From the NCBI GenBank assembly GCA_028291615.1, contig JAQGHM010000014.1:1-43689 (forward strand): a stretch of 43,689 nucleotides of DNA. The letters run 5' to 3'. The DNA comes from Phycisphaerales bacterium. GTDB taxonomy: Bacteria; Planctomycetota; Phycisphaerae; Tepidisphaerales; Tepidisphaeraceae. Positions 30,373 through 38,254 of this stretch are shown here, in pieces; position 1 is the first letter of the stretch, and each line of letters begins with the position of its first letter. The position numbers were made by a program, and so were the translations under genes. Below the pieces are notes generated by a model. That model was not told the DNA's origin. It made no database searches and saw nothing but the letters and a program-made list of their open reading frames with translations.

Positions 30373-31311
30373 TCACCAGATCTGTACTTCCGTCTCCAGC
30401 GCGATCTCGTTCTTTTCCCAAACCTTTTCCTTGATAATCCCGATCAGCCGCTTGACGTCATCCGCCATGCACCCCGGATGCGCGATGATGAAGTTAGCGT
30501 GCTTTTGGCTGATCTCCGCGCCGCCCACGCGCATTCCCTTCAGCCCGGCTTGGTCGATCAGTGCGCCCGCCGACAGCCCGCGCGGGTTTTTGAAGACGCA
30601 TCCGCAGTTCTTCGTGTTTAGCGGCTGGCTGTTCTGCTTGAACATCCAGATCTCCTTCGTCCGCTTCATGATCCGTTCGGAGTCGTCCTCTTCCAACGCC
30701 AGCGTGGCGCCGAGAATGAATGGCGCCGAGATGTTCGTGTGCCGGTATTCGAACTTGAGGTCGTCTCGCGTCCGCTGGAAGATCGTGCCTTCGCTGTCCA
30801 TGACGGTAACGGTCTGAACGAACGCGCCCAGGTCGCCGTATTTGCCGCCGGCGTTCATACGAATGCCCCCGCCGATCGTCCCGGGGATCCCGGCCAAACA
30901 TTCAATCCCCGCCAGCCCCTGCCGCACGCAACGGACTATCAGCTTCTGCATGTCGACGCCCGCGCCGACCTCGATCGTCGTCTTGTCGAACTTCACCCGC
31001 CGCCAATACTCTTCGTCAAACCGGAAGACGGCGCCGGGGACGCCTTCGTCGCTCACCAGCAGGTTCGCCCCCAAGCCCAGCACCTGGTACGGCACGCCGT
31101 TTCCCACACACCTGGCGACCGCCTCCTGTATTTCTTCGGGCGTCCGCGGGCAAATGTAATACCGCGCCGGGCCGCCGATCTTGTACCACGTGTGCTTGGC
31201 CAGCGGATGGTTCTCAGAGACGAACGCCTCGAGCCCTGAAAACGGGTTGGCGATGCGCAGCGACGGCCCCGTTGGAAAGCTCGAAGAAGTTTGCGGGTTC
31301 GTCGCACTCAC
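30373..31311 (-). CDS. murB: UDP-N-acetylenolpyruvoylglucosamine reductase
   Basis: 312-aa FAD enzyme that reduces UDP-GlcNAc-enolpyruvate to UDP-MurNAc. FAD-binding residues lie in YQVLGLGANLLVSDEG and GIPGTIGGGIRMNAGGKYG. The proton-donor position, Ser in E. coli, is Cys in NCGCVFKNP, a variant found in many bacteria. The C-terminal motif AGLKGMRVGGAEISQKHANF is standard. GTG 31311 is preferred because GGAG lies at 31319-31322 with 7-nt spacing; a GTG at 31341 is the longest option. The short domain pattern with Y-K-I-G-G (TWYKIGGPARYY) near the N-terminus is as expected for MurB. Confidence 0.93.
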   Translation of the reverse strand: MSATNPQTSSSFPTGPSLRIANPFSGLEAFVSENHPLAKHTWYKIGGPARYYICPRTPEEIQEAVARCVGNGVPYQVLGLGANLLVSDEGVPGAVFRFDEEYWRRVKFDKTTIEVGAGVDMQKLIVRCVRQGLAGIECLAGIPGTIGGGIRMNAGGKYGDLGAFVQTVTVMDSEGTIFQRTRDDLKFEYRHTNISAPFILGATLALEEDDSERIMKRTKEIWMFKQNSQPLNTKNCGCVFKNPRGLSAGALIDQAGLKGMRVGGAEISQKHANFIIAHPGCMADDVKRLIGIIKEKVWEKNEIALETEVQIW

Positions 31312-31364
31312 TAAATCGCTCCAAGCCGAGTCGGATCGCACATACGGCCCGACCGCTCAAAAAG

Positions 31365-32780
31365 TTAGACGGCCCCGGCCTCCGCCGAGTTCGCAAGCTC
31401 ACGCGCAACGTCAACGACATTGCCAGCGCCGATCGTCAGGATCAAGTCGCCGGCCGCGGCGTTCTGTTTCAAATATTCCACGATCTGCGGGAAGGTCGCG
31501 ATGTGAATCGCCCGCGACCCCGCCGCGTTAATGCGCTCGACCACCATCTTCGATGAGGTCAGCCGTTTCTCTTCCTCCGAATCGCGCACCGAATAAATGT
31601 CGGCGATAATCGCCAGGTCGGCCCCGTTAAAGCAAGTCGCGAAATCATCGAGCAGCGTGCGCGTGCGGCTGTGCTGGTGCGGTTGAAACACGCAGATCAG
31701 CCGCGACGGCCGATACCGTTCGCGCAGCGCCTTGAGCGTCGCCACGATCTCCGTCGGGTGATGACCGTAATCGTCCACCAGCGTCGCCCCGCGGTAAGAG
31801 CCCATCGGTGTCATACGTCGATCAACCCCGGTGAAGCGTCCCAGCGCCGTCGCCGCCTGTTCGAGATTCACACCCGCCGCATTGCACGCCGCCAGGGCCA
31901 GCGTCGCATTGTATAGGTTGTGCAGGCCCGGTATTGAAAGTCGGATCGTCGCCACCGGCTTGCCGTGATAGTGCACGATCCCGCCGTGACAGCCGTTTTG
32001 TGGCGCGATGGGCACCGTCACCCAATCCGCTTCGTCCAGAGCCCCCGCCGCCGTCGCGCTGTGGATTGCCACGGTCTCCACCTTCGTCGGCAACCCCTTC
32101 ACCGCCTTGGCGACGTTGGTGTCCTGACCATTAGCCAGGATCAATCCGTTGGCCGGAACCTTCTCTGCGAACTGTCGAAACGACGCGATGATATCGTCCA
32201 AGTCTTTATAGCAATCGAGGTGATCCGCTTCGATATTGGTGATGATGCAGACGGTCGGATGGAGGTTGTGAAAGCTGCGATCATATTCGCACGCCTCCAC
32301 CACAAACGATCGCCCACCCCCCGAGCGGCTCGACCCGCCCAGTTGCGGTACGGTGCCGCCAATGACGAACGATGGATCGGCGTCACAGGAAAGCAGTGCG
32401 TGCGAGATCAGCGAAGTCGTCGTCGTCTTCCCGTGCGTTCCCGAGACGGCGATCGCATACCGCTCCTGCATGATCTGCCCAAGGAGTTGAGCGTACTTGA
32501 TCGTCGCCAGATTAAGTTTCTTCGCCGCCAGAAATTCGGGATTGCCGTCCGGCACCGCCGCCGTCCGCACCACGAGATCAACGTCCCGACTCAGCAGTTC
32601 CCCAAGCTGCGTCCGGCTGATCTTCGCGCCGCGCTTCACGAGATCCAAAGATTGTTCGTTGGGCGTAGGATCCGAGCCGGTAACCGTCGCCCCCGCGTCG
32701 AGCAGCATCCGCGCGAGCCCCGCCATTCCGCATCCGGCGATACCGATAAAATGAATCTTTTTGCCGGCAAAGCGGCTCAT
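31365..32780 (-). CDS. murC: UDP-N-acetylmuramate--L-alanine ligase
   Basis: 471-aa Mur ligase adding L-Ala to UDP-MurNAc. N-terminal UDP-binding segment KIHFIGIAGCGMAGLARMLL; ATP P-loop VSGTHGKTTTTSLI; central-domain VEACEYDRSFHNLHP and TNIEADHLDCY; C-terminal domain VDDYGHHPTEIVATLKAL and LICVFQPHQHSRT, all typical of MurC. ATG 32780 (MSRFAGKKIHFIG) is chosen; the frame is open for another 86 codons, whose residues are low-complexity and unlike the family. It lies 53 bp upstream of the murB start. Confidence 0.95.
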   Translation of the reverse strand: MSRFAGKKIHFIGIAGCGMAGLARMLLDAGATVTGSDPTPNEQSLDLVKRGAKISRTQLGELLSRDVDLVVRTAAVPDGNPEFLAAKKLNLATIKYAQLLGQIMQERYAIAVSGTHGKTTTTSLISHALLSCDADPSFVIGGTVPQLGGSSRSGGGRSFVVEACEYDRSFHNLHPTVCIITNIEADHLDCYKDLDDIIASFRQFAEKVPANGLILANGQDTNVAKAVKGLPTKVETVAIHSATAAGALDEADWVTVPIAPQNGCHGGIVHYHGKPVATIRLSIPGLHNLYNATLALAACNAAGVNLEQAATALGRFTGVDRRMTPMGSYRGATLVDDYGHHPTEIVATLKALRERYRPSRLICVFQPHQHSRTRTLLDDFATCFNGADLAIIADIYSVRDSEEEKRLTSSKMVVERINAAGSRAIHIATFPQIVEYLKQNAAAGDLILTIGAGNVVDVARELANSAEAGAV

Positions 32781-32925
32781 GGCAGGAGTGGAGCGCGACT
32801 CCGTTCGCAACTCGGGAGTAAGGGTGGACACAGTTCCTTCGCGCATGGTACAGGCCGATAGTTGAGAGTCAATTCCGCATCGAGAGACGGGTAAAAACCG
32901 TACCCAATTCGATGCCGCTATCTCT

Positions 32926-34056
32926 CTATCGGCCAGAATTGATGAGCTCTGTGATGACCGTCGCCACCGCGTCCGCCGCCGCCGGTTTGCCCAGCGTTCG
33001 GGCCGCCTGGGCCATGGTTTTACGCCGGTCGGCGTCATGGATCAGCGGGGCCAGCAGTGGTAGCAGCTTTTCCGCATTTTCCTTCGCGTCCCGCAGGTCG
33101 TCCAGCAGCACCGCTGCCCCCGCGTCCGCCAGCACCTGCGCGTTCAACCGCTGATGCTGATCCTTGTGAAATGGGTAGGGCATCAGGATGCTCGGCACGC
33201 CGCACGCGGTCAGTTCGGCGCAGGTGCTCGCCCCGCTCCGCGACACTGCCAGGTCGCTCGCCGCCCAGACGTCTGCCATCGCCGGCGTAAAATCGATCAC
33301 CCGCGCCGGCAGGTTGTGTGTCCGATAAACTGCCCGCACCGCCTCCGCGTGCGACCGCCCCGACAAATGCAGGATCTGCCATCCCTGCATCTTGATCTGC
33401 GCCAGCGTCGGCGGCAGCGCATCGTTGATTGTCGCCGCCCCCTGGCTTGCCCCCGTGATCGTCAGCGTATTCAGCGCCGGGTCGAGCCCCAGGTTCTGCG
33501 CCGCCTGCGCGCGCGTCGGCAAGTTGGCAAAATCCGCCCGGATGGGACAACCGGTCACCCGCAGCTTCGATCGTCGGCTGCTCGAAACGTGCTCGCGCGT
33601 CTCCTCGAATTGGCAGCAGACCGCCGCCGCGTGTTTCATCAAATACTGATTAGCCTTGCCCGGAATCACATCCGGATTGATCAGCGCCGTCGGAATCTTC
33701 TGATCCGCCCCAAGCCGCACCGCCACCCCCGCCGCATAACCGCCAAGCCCCACCACCGCCGCCGGTTGCCGCTCTTTGAGTGTCTTGCGCACCAGTTCCT
33801 TGGTCTCGCGCCAGCTCTTCCAGAACTTCAGCAGCCCGCCGATCGACCGGTGCGGCCGCTCGATCGGCTGTGGGATGAACTCAAATCCAATGGGCTCAAG
33901 GATCACCCGATCGATCTCGCGCGTGGTGCAAAGGAATAAACAGCGTAATTCCGGCGCGATCCGCCGCAGCGATTCCGCCACCGCGATCCCGGGGTACAAG
34001 TGACCGCCGGTGCCCCCGCCGGCCATCAGAATCGTCTTCGAAGAGAGTTCAGACAT
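32926..34056 (-). CDS. murG: UDP-GlcNAc:lipid I N-acetylglucosaminyltransferase
   Basis: 376-aa peripheral membrane glycosyltransferase (GT28) that converts lipid I to lipid II on the cytoplasmic face. N-terminal glycine-rich motif MAGGGTGGHLYPGIAVAESL, acceptor-side VVGLGGYAAGVAVRLGAD, and the C-terminal donor-binding region ITGASQGAATINDALP and SRSGASTCAELTACGVPSILMPYPFHKDQHQ. One departure is the second G-loop, which reads GASQGA where GGSxGA is usual. No ribosome site is seen at ATG 34056. A 145-bp gap separates it from murC. Confidence 0.93.
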   Translation of the reverse strand: MSELSSKTILMAGGGTGGHLYPGIAVAESLRRIAPELRCLFLCTTREIDRVILEPIGFEFIPQPIERPHRSIGGLLKFWKSWRETKELVRKTLKERQPAAVVGLGGYAAGVAVRLGADQKIPTALINPDVIPGKANQYLMKHAAAVCCQFEETREHVSSSRRSKLRVTGCPIRADFANLPTRAQAAQNLGLDPALNTLTITGASQGAATINDALPPTLAQIKMQGWQILHLSGRSHAEAVRAVYRTHNLPARVIDFTPAMADVWAASDLAVSRSGASTCAELTACGVPSILMPYPFHKDQHQRLNAQVLADAGAAVLLDDLRDAKENAEKLLPLLAPLIHDADRRKTMAQAARTLGKPAAADAVATVITELINSGR

Positions 34057-34075
34057 CGCGGCAGATCATAGGTAA

Positions 34076-34096
34076 GAAACGTGAAACATGAAACAT
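34076..34096 (+). repeat. Heptamer tandem repeat GAAACAT
   Basis: GAAACGT (34076-34082), GAAACAT (34083-34089), GAAACAT (34090-34096) in the 57-bp gap between ftsW and murG. Another intergenic heptamer, unrelated in sequence to the others. Confidence 0.6.
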
Positions 34097-34113
34097 GAGG
34101 AGTCGCGTGCGTT

Positions 34114-35439
34114 TCACAGCGCCGACGCCAGCGCCAAACTATCCGTCTCCCACAACGCCGACCGCTCCTCTTCCTCCGCATCGTGCCGATGCCGGGCCAC
34201 GCTATGCAGCAACCCCAGCGCCCCGCACGTAATGATCAGCCCCGTCCCACCCGCGCTAATCAGCGGTAAACTAAGCCCTTTTGTGGGCACGCTCACCGTC
34301 GCCACCGCAATGTTCATCAGCGCCTGCAGCCCGATCATCGCACCAATGCCGAAGCCCAGCAGCCGCCCGAACCCATCCCGCGCCTGGTGCATGATCTGCC
34401 ACGACACGTACAAGATCCCCAGGTAAAGCGCGATCGTCAGAGCCGCGCCAAACAGCCCCATCTCCTCGCAGATCACCGCGAAGATGAAGTCGGTCGTATC
34501 CTCAGGCAGATAACCCAGCTTCTGAATACCATTCCCCAACCCCCGCCCAAACACGCCGCCGGTTGAGAACGACAGCAGGCTCTGGATCATGTGATACCCC
34601 TGCCCCTGCGGGTCGGCGTACGGATCCATGAACGCGGTCATCCGCTTCATCCGGTATGCCTTGTGCGTCACGAACCAAGTCGCCGCCGCCAGTCCCGGCG
34701 CCGCGGCGATCAACAGGTGCCACAGCCGCGCCCGTCCCGCCACCAGGATCGCCACCGTGCAGATCGCGATCAGCGCCGCCGTCCCGAAGTCCTGGATGAC
34801 GATCAACAGCGCCACGATCACCACGGGAATCAGCGTTGGCACAAACCCGCGCGTGAAGCTTTCGATCCGCACTTTCCGTTGTGAGATGAAGTACGCCAGG
34901 AAGATCACCAGGCTCCACTTCCCCACTTCCGAAGGCTGAAACTGCGTGAACCCAAGCGAGATCCACCGCCGCGCCCCGTTCATCTCGCGCCCGATCCCCG
35001 GCACCAGCACGCCCGCGCACGTCACCGCCGCTACGACCACCAGCCACACGATCGGATTCCGCCACAGCGGCCCCCGCGCCAGTTTAGAATAATCGAAGAA
35101 TCCAACCGCCATGAACGTCATCATCGCGGCGATCGCAAACCCCAGTTGCTTCATCCCCGTCGGTGTCCAATACCAATGCGTCGGCCGCTCATCGAACCGG
35201 GTCGTCACCTCGGCGACCCGTGCCTCAAAATCCTTCTTAATCGCCGCCTGCTGCGCCGCATCGGTAGTCTTGGCCAAGGCAGCCGTCCGCTGCCCCTTCA
35301 GCTCCTGCAGCCGCACCTCCAGCGCCCCGGTCGCATTCATCGACGCCGACTGCACCATCACCACGCCCAGCGCCAGGAGGCCCATGACGCAAAGGGTCAA
35401 AATATCCGCGTGCCGCAGACGGTAGATAGAATCTTCCAT
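34114..35439 (-). CDS. ftsW: SEDS-family peptidoglycan polymerase FtsW
   Basis: 441-aa polytopic SEDS protein, a lipid II-using glycan polymerase. Family motifs: GARRWISLGFTQFQPSEVGKW, VIQDFGTAALIA, LPEDTTDFIFAVICEEMGL and PTKGLSLPLISAGGTGLI, the last favouring FtsW over RodA. Between the first and second membrane helices (residues about 35-92) lies an unusually long, charged, Ala/Gln/Lys/Glu-rich segment (LQELKGQRTAAL, QQAAIKKDFEARVAEV) with coiled-coil character; E. coli-type FtsW has a much shorter loop there. Position between mraY and murG, in the usual dcw order, supports FtsW. Confidence 0.88.
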   Translation of the reverse strand: MEDSIYRLRHADILTLCVMGLLALGVVMVQSASMNATGALEVRLQELKGQRTAALAKTTDAAQQAAIKKDFEARVAEVTTRFDERPTHWYWTPTGMKQLGFAIAAMMTFMAVGFFDYSKLARGPLWRNPIVWLVVVAAVTCAGVLVPGIGREMNGARRWISLGFTQFQPSEVGKWSLVIFLAYFISQRKVRIESFTRGFVPTLIPVVIVALLIVIQDFGTAALIAICTVAILVAGRARLWHLLIAAAPGLAAATWFVTHKAYRMKRMTAFMDPYADPQGQGYHMIQSLLSFSTGGVFGRGLGNGIQKLGYLPEDTTDFIFAVICEEMGLFGAALTIALYLGILYVSWQIMHQARDGFGRLLGFGIGAMIGLQALMNIAVATVSVPTKGLSLPLISAGGTGLIITCGALGLLHSVARHRHDAEEEERSALWETDSLALASAL

Positions 35440-35545
35440 GCTGGAAGTAGTTATCGGACGTCTCCCTCGCGAACCTTTGGCAATTTCATTCCCCCCCCCA
35501 AAAGCACACCAGAGCTTGTTCTGTGGATTCCGCTGCGTTCCCCAT

Positions 35546-36715
35546 TTACCGCAACTTCACCGTCGCCAGCGCCATCGCCGCCAGCATCGCCGTGATCAAC
35601 CAGAACCGAACCACCACCTTCGCCTCAGGCCACCCCTTCTTCTGAAAATGATGATGCAGCGGCGACATCAAAAAGATCCGCCGCCCCGCCCCAAACCGCT
35701 TTCGCGTGTACTTGAAGTAGCTCACCTGCACCAACACCGACATCGCTTCCATCACGAACACGCCGCCGACCAAAAACAACATCAGCTCCTGCCGGATCAC
35801 AATCGATATGTACCCGATCAACCCCCCCAGCGCCAGCGACCCGGTGTCCCCCATGAACACCTTCGCCGGGAAGCAGTTGAACCACAAAAACCCCATGCAC
35901 GCCCCCGCCAGCGCCGCCGCCACGACGGCCATCTCTTCAGCGCCGGTCACGTGCGCCAGCAGCAGCCCCGACGCCGCCGGTTGGTCGCGAATCTCGATCG
36001 TCTCCGTCCCGACGATCACCGCCAGAATGAAGAACGTGAAGCTCACGATCGCCATCGTCCCCGCCGCCAACCCATCGAGTCCGTCCGTCAGATTCACCGC
36101 GTTGCTCGTCCCCGTCAGCACCAACGTAGACAGCACCACGAACGCGGTCATCCCTAATGGCAATCCAAGATCCTTGAAGAACGGGAAGTACAACGTGTGA
36201 TTCGCCGGAACGTTCTTACCGTGCAGGTAAGTAAAGATCCCCAGCAGCACCCCAAGCCCAAGCTGAAAAATCAGCTTCTCAATGCTCCGCAGCCCTTGGC
36301 GGTCCTTGTTCCCCACGCGCCTCTGCTTTGTCAGCTTCAGCCAATCATCAATCCCGCCCAGCCCGCCCAGGTAAAGCGTGCAAACCAGCGCCATCAGCAC
36401 GTAAAAGTTCCGCAGATCCGCCAGCAGCACGACCGACCCCACAATCGACGCGATGATCAACACCCCGCCCATGGTCGGCGTGTTCTTCTTCGACGCCATC
36501 ATCTCGTTCAGCGTCGCCTCGTCGAAATTCGGATTGTCGCCGATCTTCTGCCGCACCAGCCAGTTGATAAACCGCGGCCCGAATAACATGCAAAGGATGA
36601 ACGCCAGCGGAATCGAGAGCATCGCCCGAAATGGCGCGCTCTGAAACACTCGAAACGCCCCCAGCCCATGCGCCTTCAACCACGGATATAGAAGATCGAT
36701 CAAATAAGGAAGCAT
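35546..36715 (-). CDS. mraY: Phospho-N-acetylmuramoyl-pentapeptide transferase
   Basis: 389-aa integral membrane enzyme that makes lipid I from UDP-MurNAc-pentapeptide and undecaprenyl phosphate. Asp-rich Mg-binding site LGGIDDWLKLTKQ, nucleotide motif GTSNAVNLTDGLDGLAAGT, catalytic FMGDTGSLALGG and the cytoplasmic loop MSPLHHHFQKKGWPE are all intact, with about ten membrane helices. The early substrate motif KKNTPTMGGVLI is also present. About 30 residues longer than E. coli MraY, mostly between the middle helices. It is followed directly by ftsW with no murD between them. Confidence 0.95.
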   Translation of the reverse strand: MLPYLIDLLYPWLKAHGLGAFRVFQSAPFRAMLSIPLAFILCMLFGPRFINWLVRQKIGDNPNFDEATLNEMMASKKNTPTMGGVLIIASIVGSVVLLADLRNFYVLMALVCTLYLGGLGGIDDWLKLTKQRRVGNKDRQGLRSIEKLIFQLGLGVLLGIFTYLHGKNVPANHTLYFPFFKDLGLPLGMTAFVVLSTLVLTGTSNAVNLTDGLDGLAAGTMAIVSFTFFILAVIVGTETIEIRDQPAASGLLLAHVTGAEEMAVVAAALAGACMGFLWFNCFPAKVFMGDTGSLALGGLIGYISIVIRQELMLFLVGGVFVMEAMSVLVQVSYFKYTRKRFGAGRRIFLMSPLHHHFQKKGWPEAKVVVRFWLITAMLAAMALATVKLR

Positions 36716-36781
36716 CGGATCACATGGCGCCGTTTAGCTGCGACCCCCGGAAGGGGAGCGCGTTTGCCCGGAAAACTAAAC

Positions 36782-38194
36782 TCACGCCGACCACCGCGTC
36801 AAATCCAGATTGCGAAACTCCGCGATCGCGCTGGCGATCCGCTCCAGCCTCATCCCCCGCGAACCCTTGAGCAATACCAGATCCCCCGCGTCCAACCACC
36901 GCGGCACGTCCGCCGCAGCAAGTGCCGAATCCTCGAAGTGGCTCACCCGCGACGCCTCCATTCCCGTCTTCACCGCCGCCTCCATGATCAGTTTCGACTG
37001 CGGTCCCACGCAGATCAGCGCATCAAACTTGCATGTCCCCGCATATTCCCCCACCTCGCGGTGAAATCGCTCAGACGACCGCCCCAGTTCCAGCATGTCC
37101 GCCAGCACAGCGATTCGCCGCCCCGGCGCTGCCAGGTGCGCCGCGGTTTCCAATGCCGCTTTCATCGATGCCGGGTTGGCGTTGTACGCATCGTTCAGCA
37201 CCGTCACGTCTCCGCTGGTCTGCAACTGCAGCCGCATGTCCGGCCCCTCGACCAGCGCCAGGCCCGCCGCGATCTCCGTCTCCGACAGTCCAAGCCGCCG
37301 CGCCACCGCGATCGCCGCCAGCGCATTGCACGCCGAATGCCGGCCGAGCATGGGCACGAAGAACCGCTGCTTCGGATTTCCGTTCAGACTGAAATGACAC
37401 CCCGTCGCGCTCGTTACAACATCCGTCGCGAACAATTGATTGGTCGAATTAAATCCGAAGGTGATCTTCCGCCCCTGCCAATTCTCCAGCACCTTGAGCA
37501 GTTCCAGGTCATCCCCGTTTACGACCAGCAGCCCTTTCTTCTCGTCCAGGCCGTCGGTAATGCTCGCGTTCTCGCGCTTGACGCCCAGCAGGTCGCCCAA
37601 CCCCTGCAGGTGTTCGGCCGAGCAGTTCGTGATCACCGCAATGTCCGGCCGCGCCATCGTCGCCAGGTTGCGAATCTCACCCGGATTGTTCGTCCCCATC
37701 TCCAGCACCAGGAAATCATGGAGTGGATCGGCAGGGAAGATCGTCAGCGGAACGCCAATCTCGTTGTTAAAGCTCTTGGGCGACGACGTGCCATTCAGCT
37801 TCGCCGACAGCGCCGCCGCGATCAGGTGCTTGGTCGACGTCTTTCCATTAGACCCCGCGACCGCGATCACCTTCCCGTGCATCTGCTTTCGCACCAGGGT
37901 CGCAAGCTTCCCCAGCGCGACGCGCGTGTCCTTTACCTGGATTACGTGGAGCTTGGGCGGGATGACCGCCGGCTTATCCTGCACGATCGCCCAGACCGCC
38001 CCGCCCGCCGCCGCGTCCGCCAGGTACTGATGACCATCGTGCTTGTCCCCCTTGATCGCGACGAAGAGCGACGCCGGCGACATCGCGCGGGTGTCCGTGC
38101 AGATCGCGGCGACCGGCGGAAAAAAGTTGGGCAAGGGATTGAGCGCCTTGCCGGACACCGCGTTACGAGCATCGTGAATCGACAACGGTTTCAT
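36782..38194 (-). CDS. murF: UDP-MurNAc-tripeptide--D-alanyl-D-alanine ligase
   Basis: 470-aa Mur ligase that adds D-Ala-D-Ala to complete the UDP-MurNAc-pentapeptide. N-terminal domain ICTDTRAMSPASLFVAIKG; P-loop VIAVAGSNGKTSTKHLIAAAL; central SFNNEIGVPLTI and EMGTNNPGEI, the MurF-typical motif; C-terminal LNDAYNANPASMKAALETA and VLADMLELG. It sits between murE and mraY in the usual order, using the dipeptide made by ddl at the far end of the cluster. Confidence 0.95.
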   Translation of the reverse strand: MKPLSIHDARNAVSGKALNPLPNFFPPVAAICTDTRAMSPASLFVAIKGDKHDGHQYLADAAAGGAVWAIVQDKPAVIPPKLHVIQVKDTRVALGKLATLVRKQMHGKVIAVAGSNGKTSTKHLIAAALSAKLNGTSSPKSFNNEIGVPLTIFPADPLHDFLVLEMGTNNPGEIRNLATMARPDIAVITNCSAEHLQGLGDLLGVKRENASITDGLDEKKGLLVVNGDDLELLKVLENWQGRKITFGFNSTNQLFATDVVTSATGCHFSLNGNPKQRFFVPMLGRHSACNALAAIAVARRLGLSETEIAAGLALVEGPDMRLQLQTSGDVTVLNDAYNANPASMKAALETAAHLAAPGRRIAVLADMLELGRSSERFHREVGEYAGTCKFDALICVGPQSKLIMEAAVKTGMEASRVSHFEDSALAAADVPRWLDAGDLVLLKGSRGMRLERIASAIAEFRNLDLTRWSA

Positions 38195-38254
38195 GATTTT
38201 GGGTGACCGATCGGGTGGAGAGCGGCGGACATGACCTGGAGCACGACGTAAACC

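Noticed and set aside
30600..30614. Cys in place of the catalytic Ser of MurB as a novelty
   Set aside because: GCxFKNP variants of MurB are common in bacteria, so this is not unusual.
32781..33038. 86-codon N-terminal extension of murC
   Set aside because: It overlaps the murG end and shows no family similarity; MurC homology starts at ATG 32780.
36764..38206. 480-codon plus-strand frame opposite murF
   Set aside because: Arg/His/Gln/Pro-rich shadow; the minus strand encodes a complete MurF.
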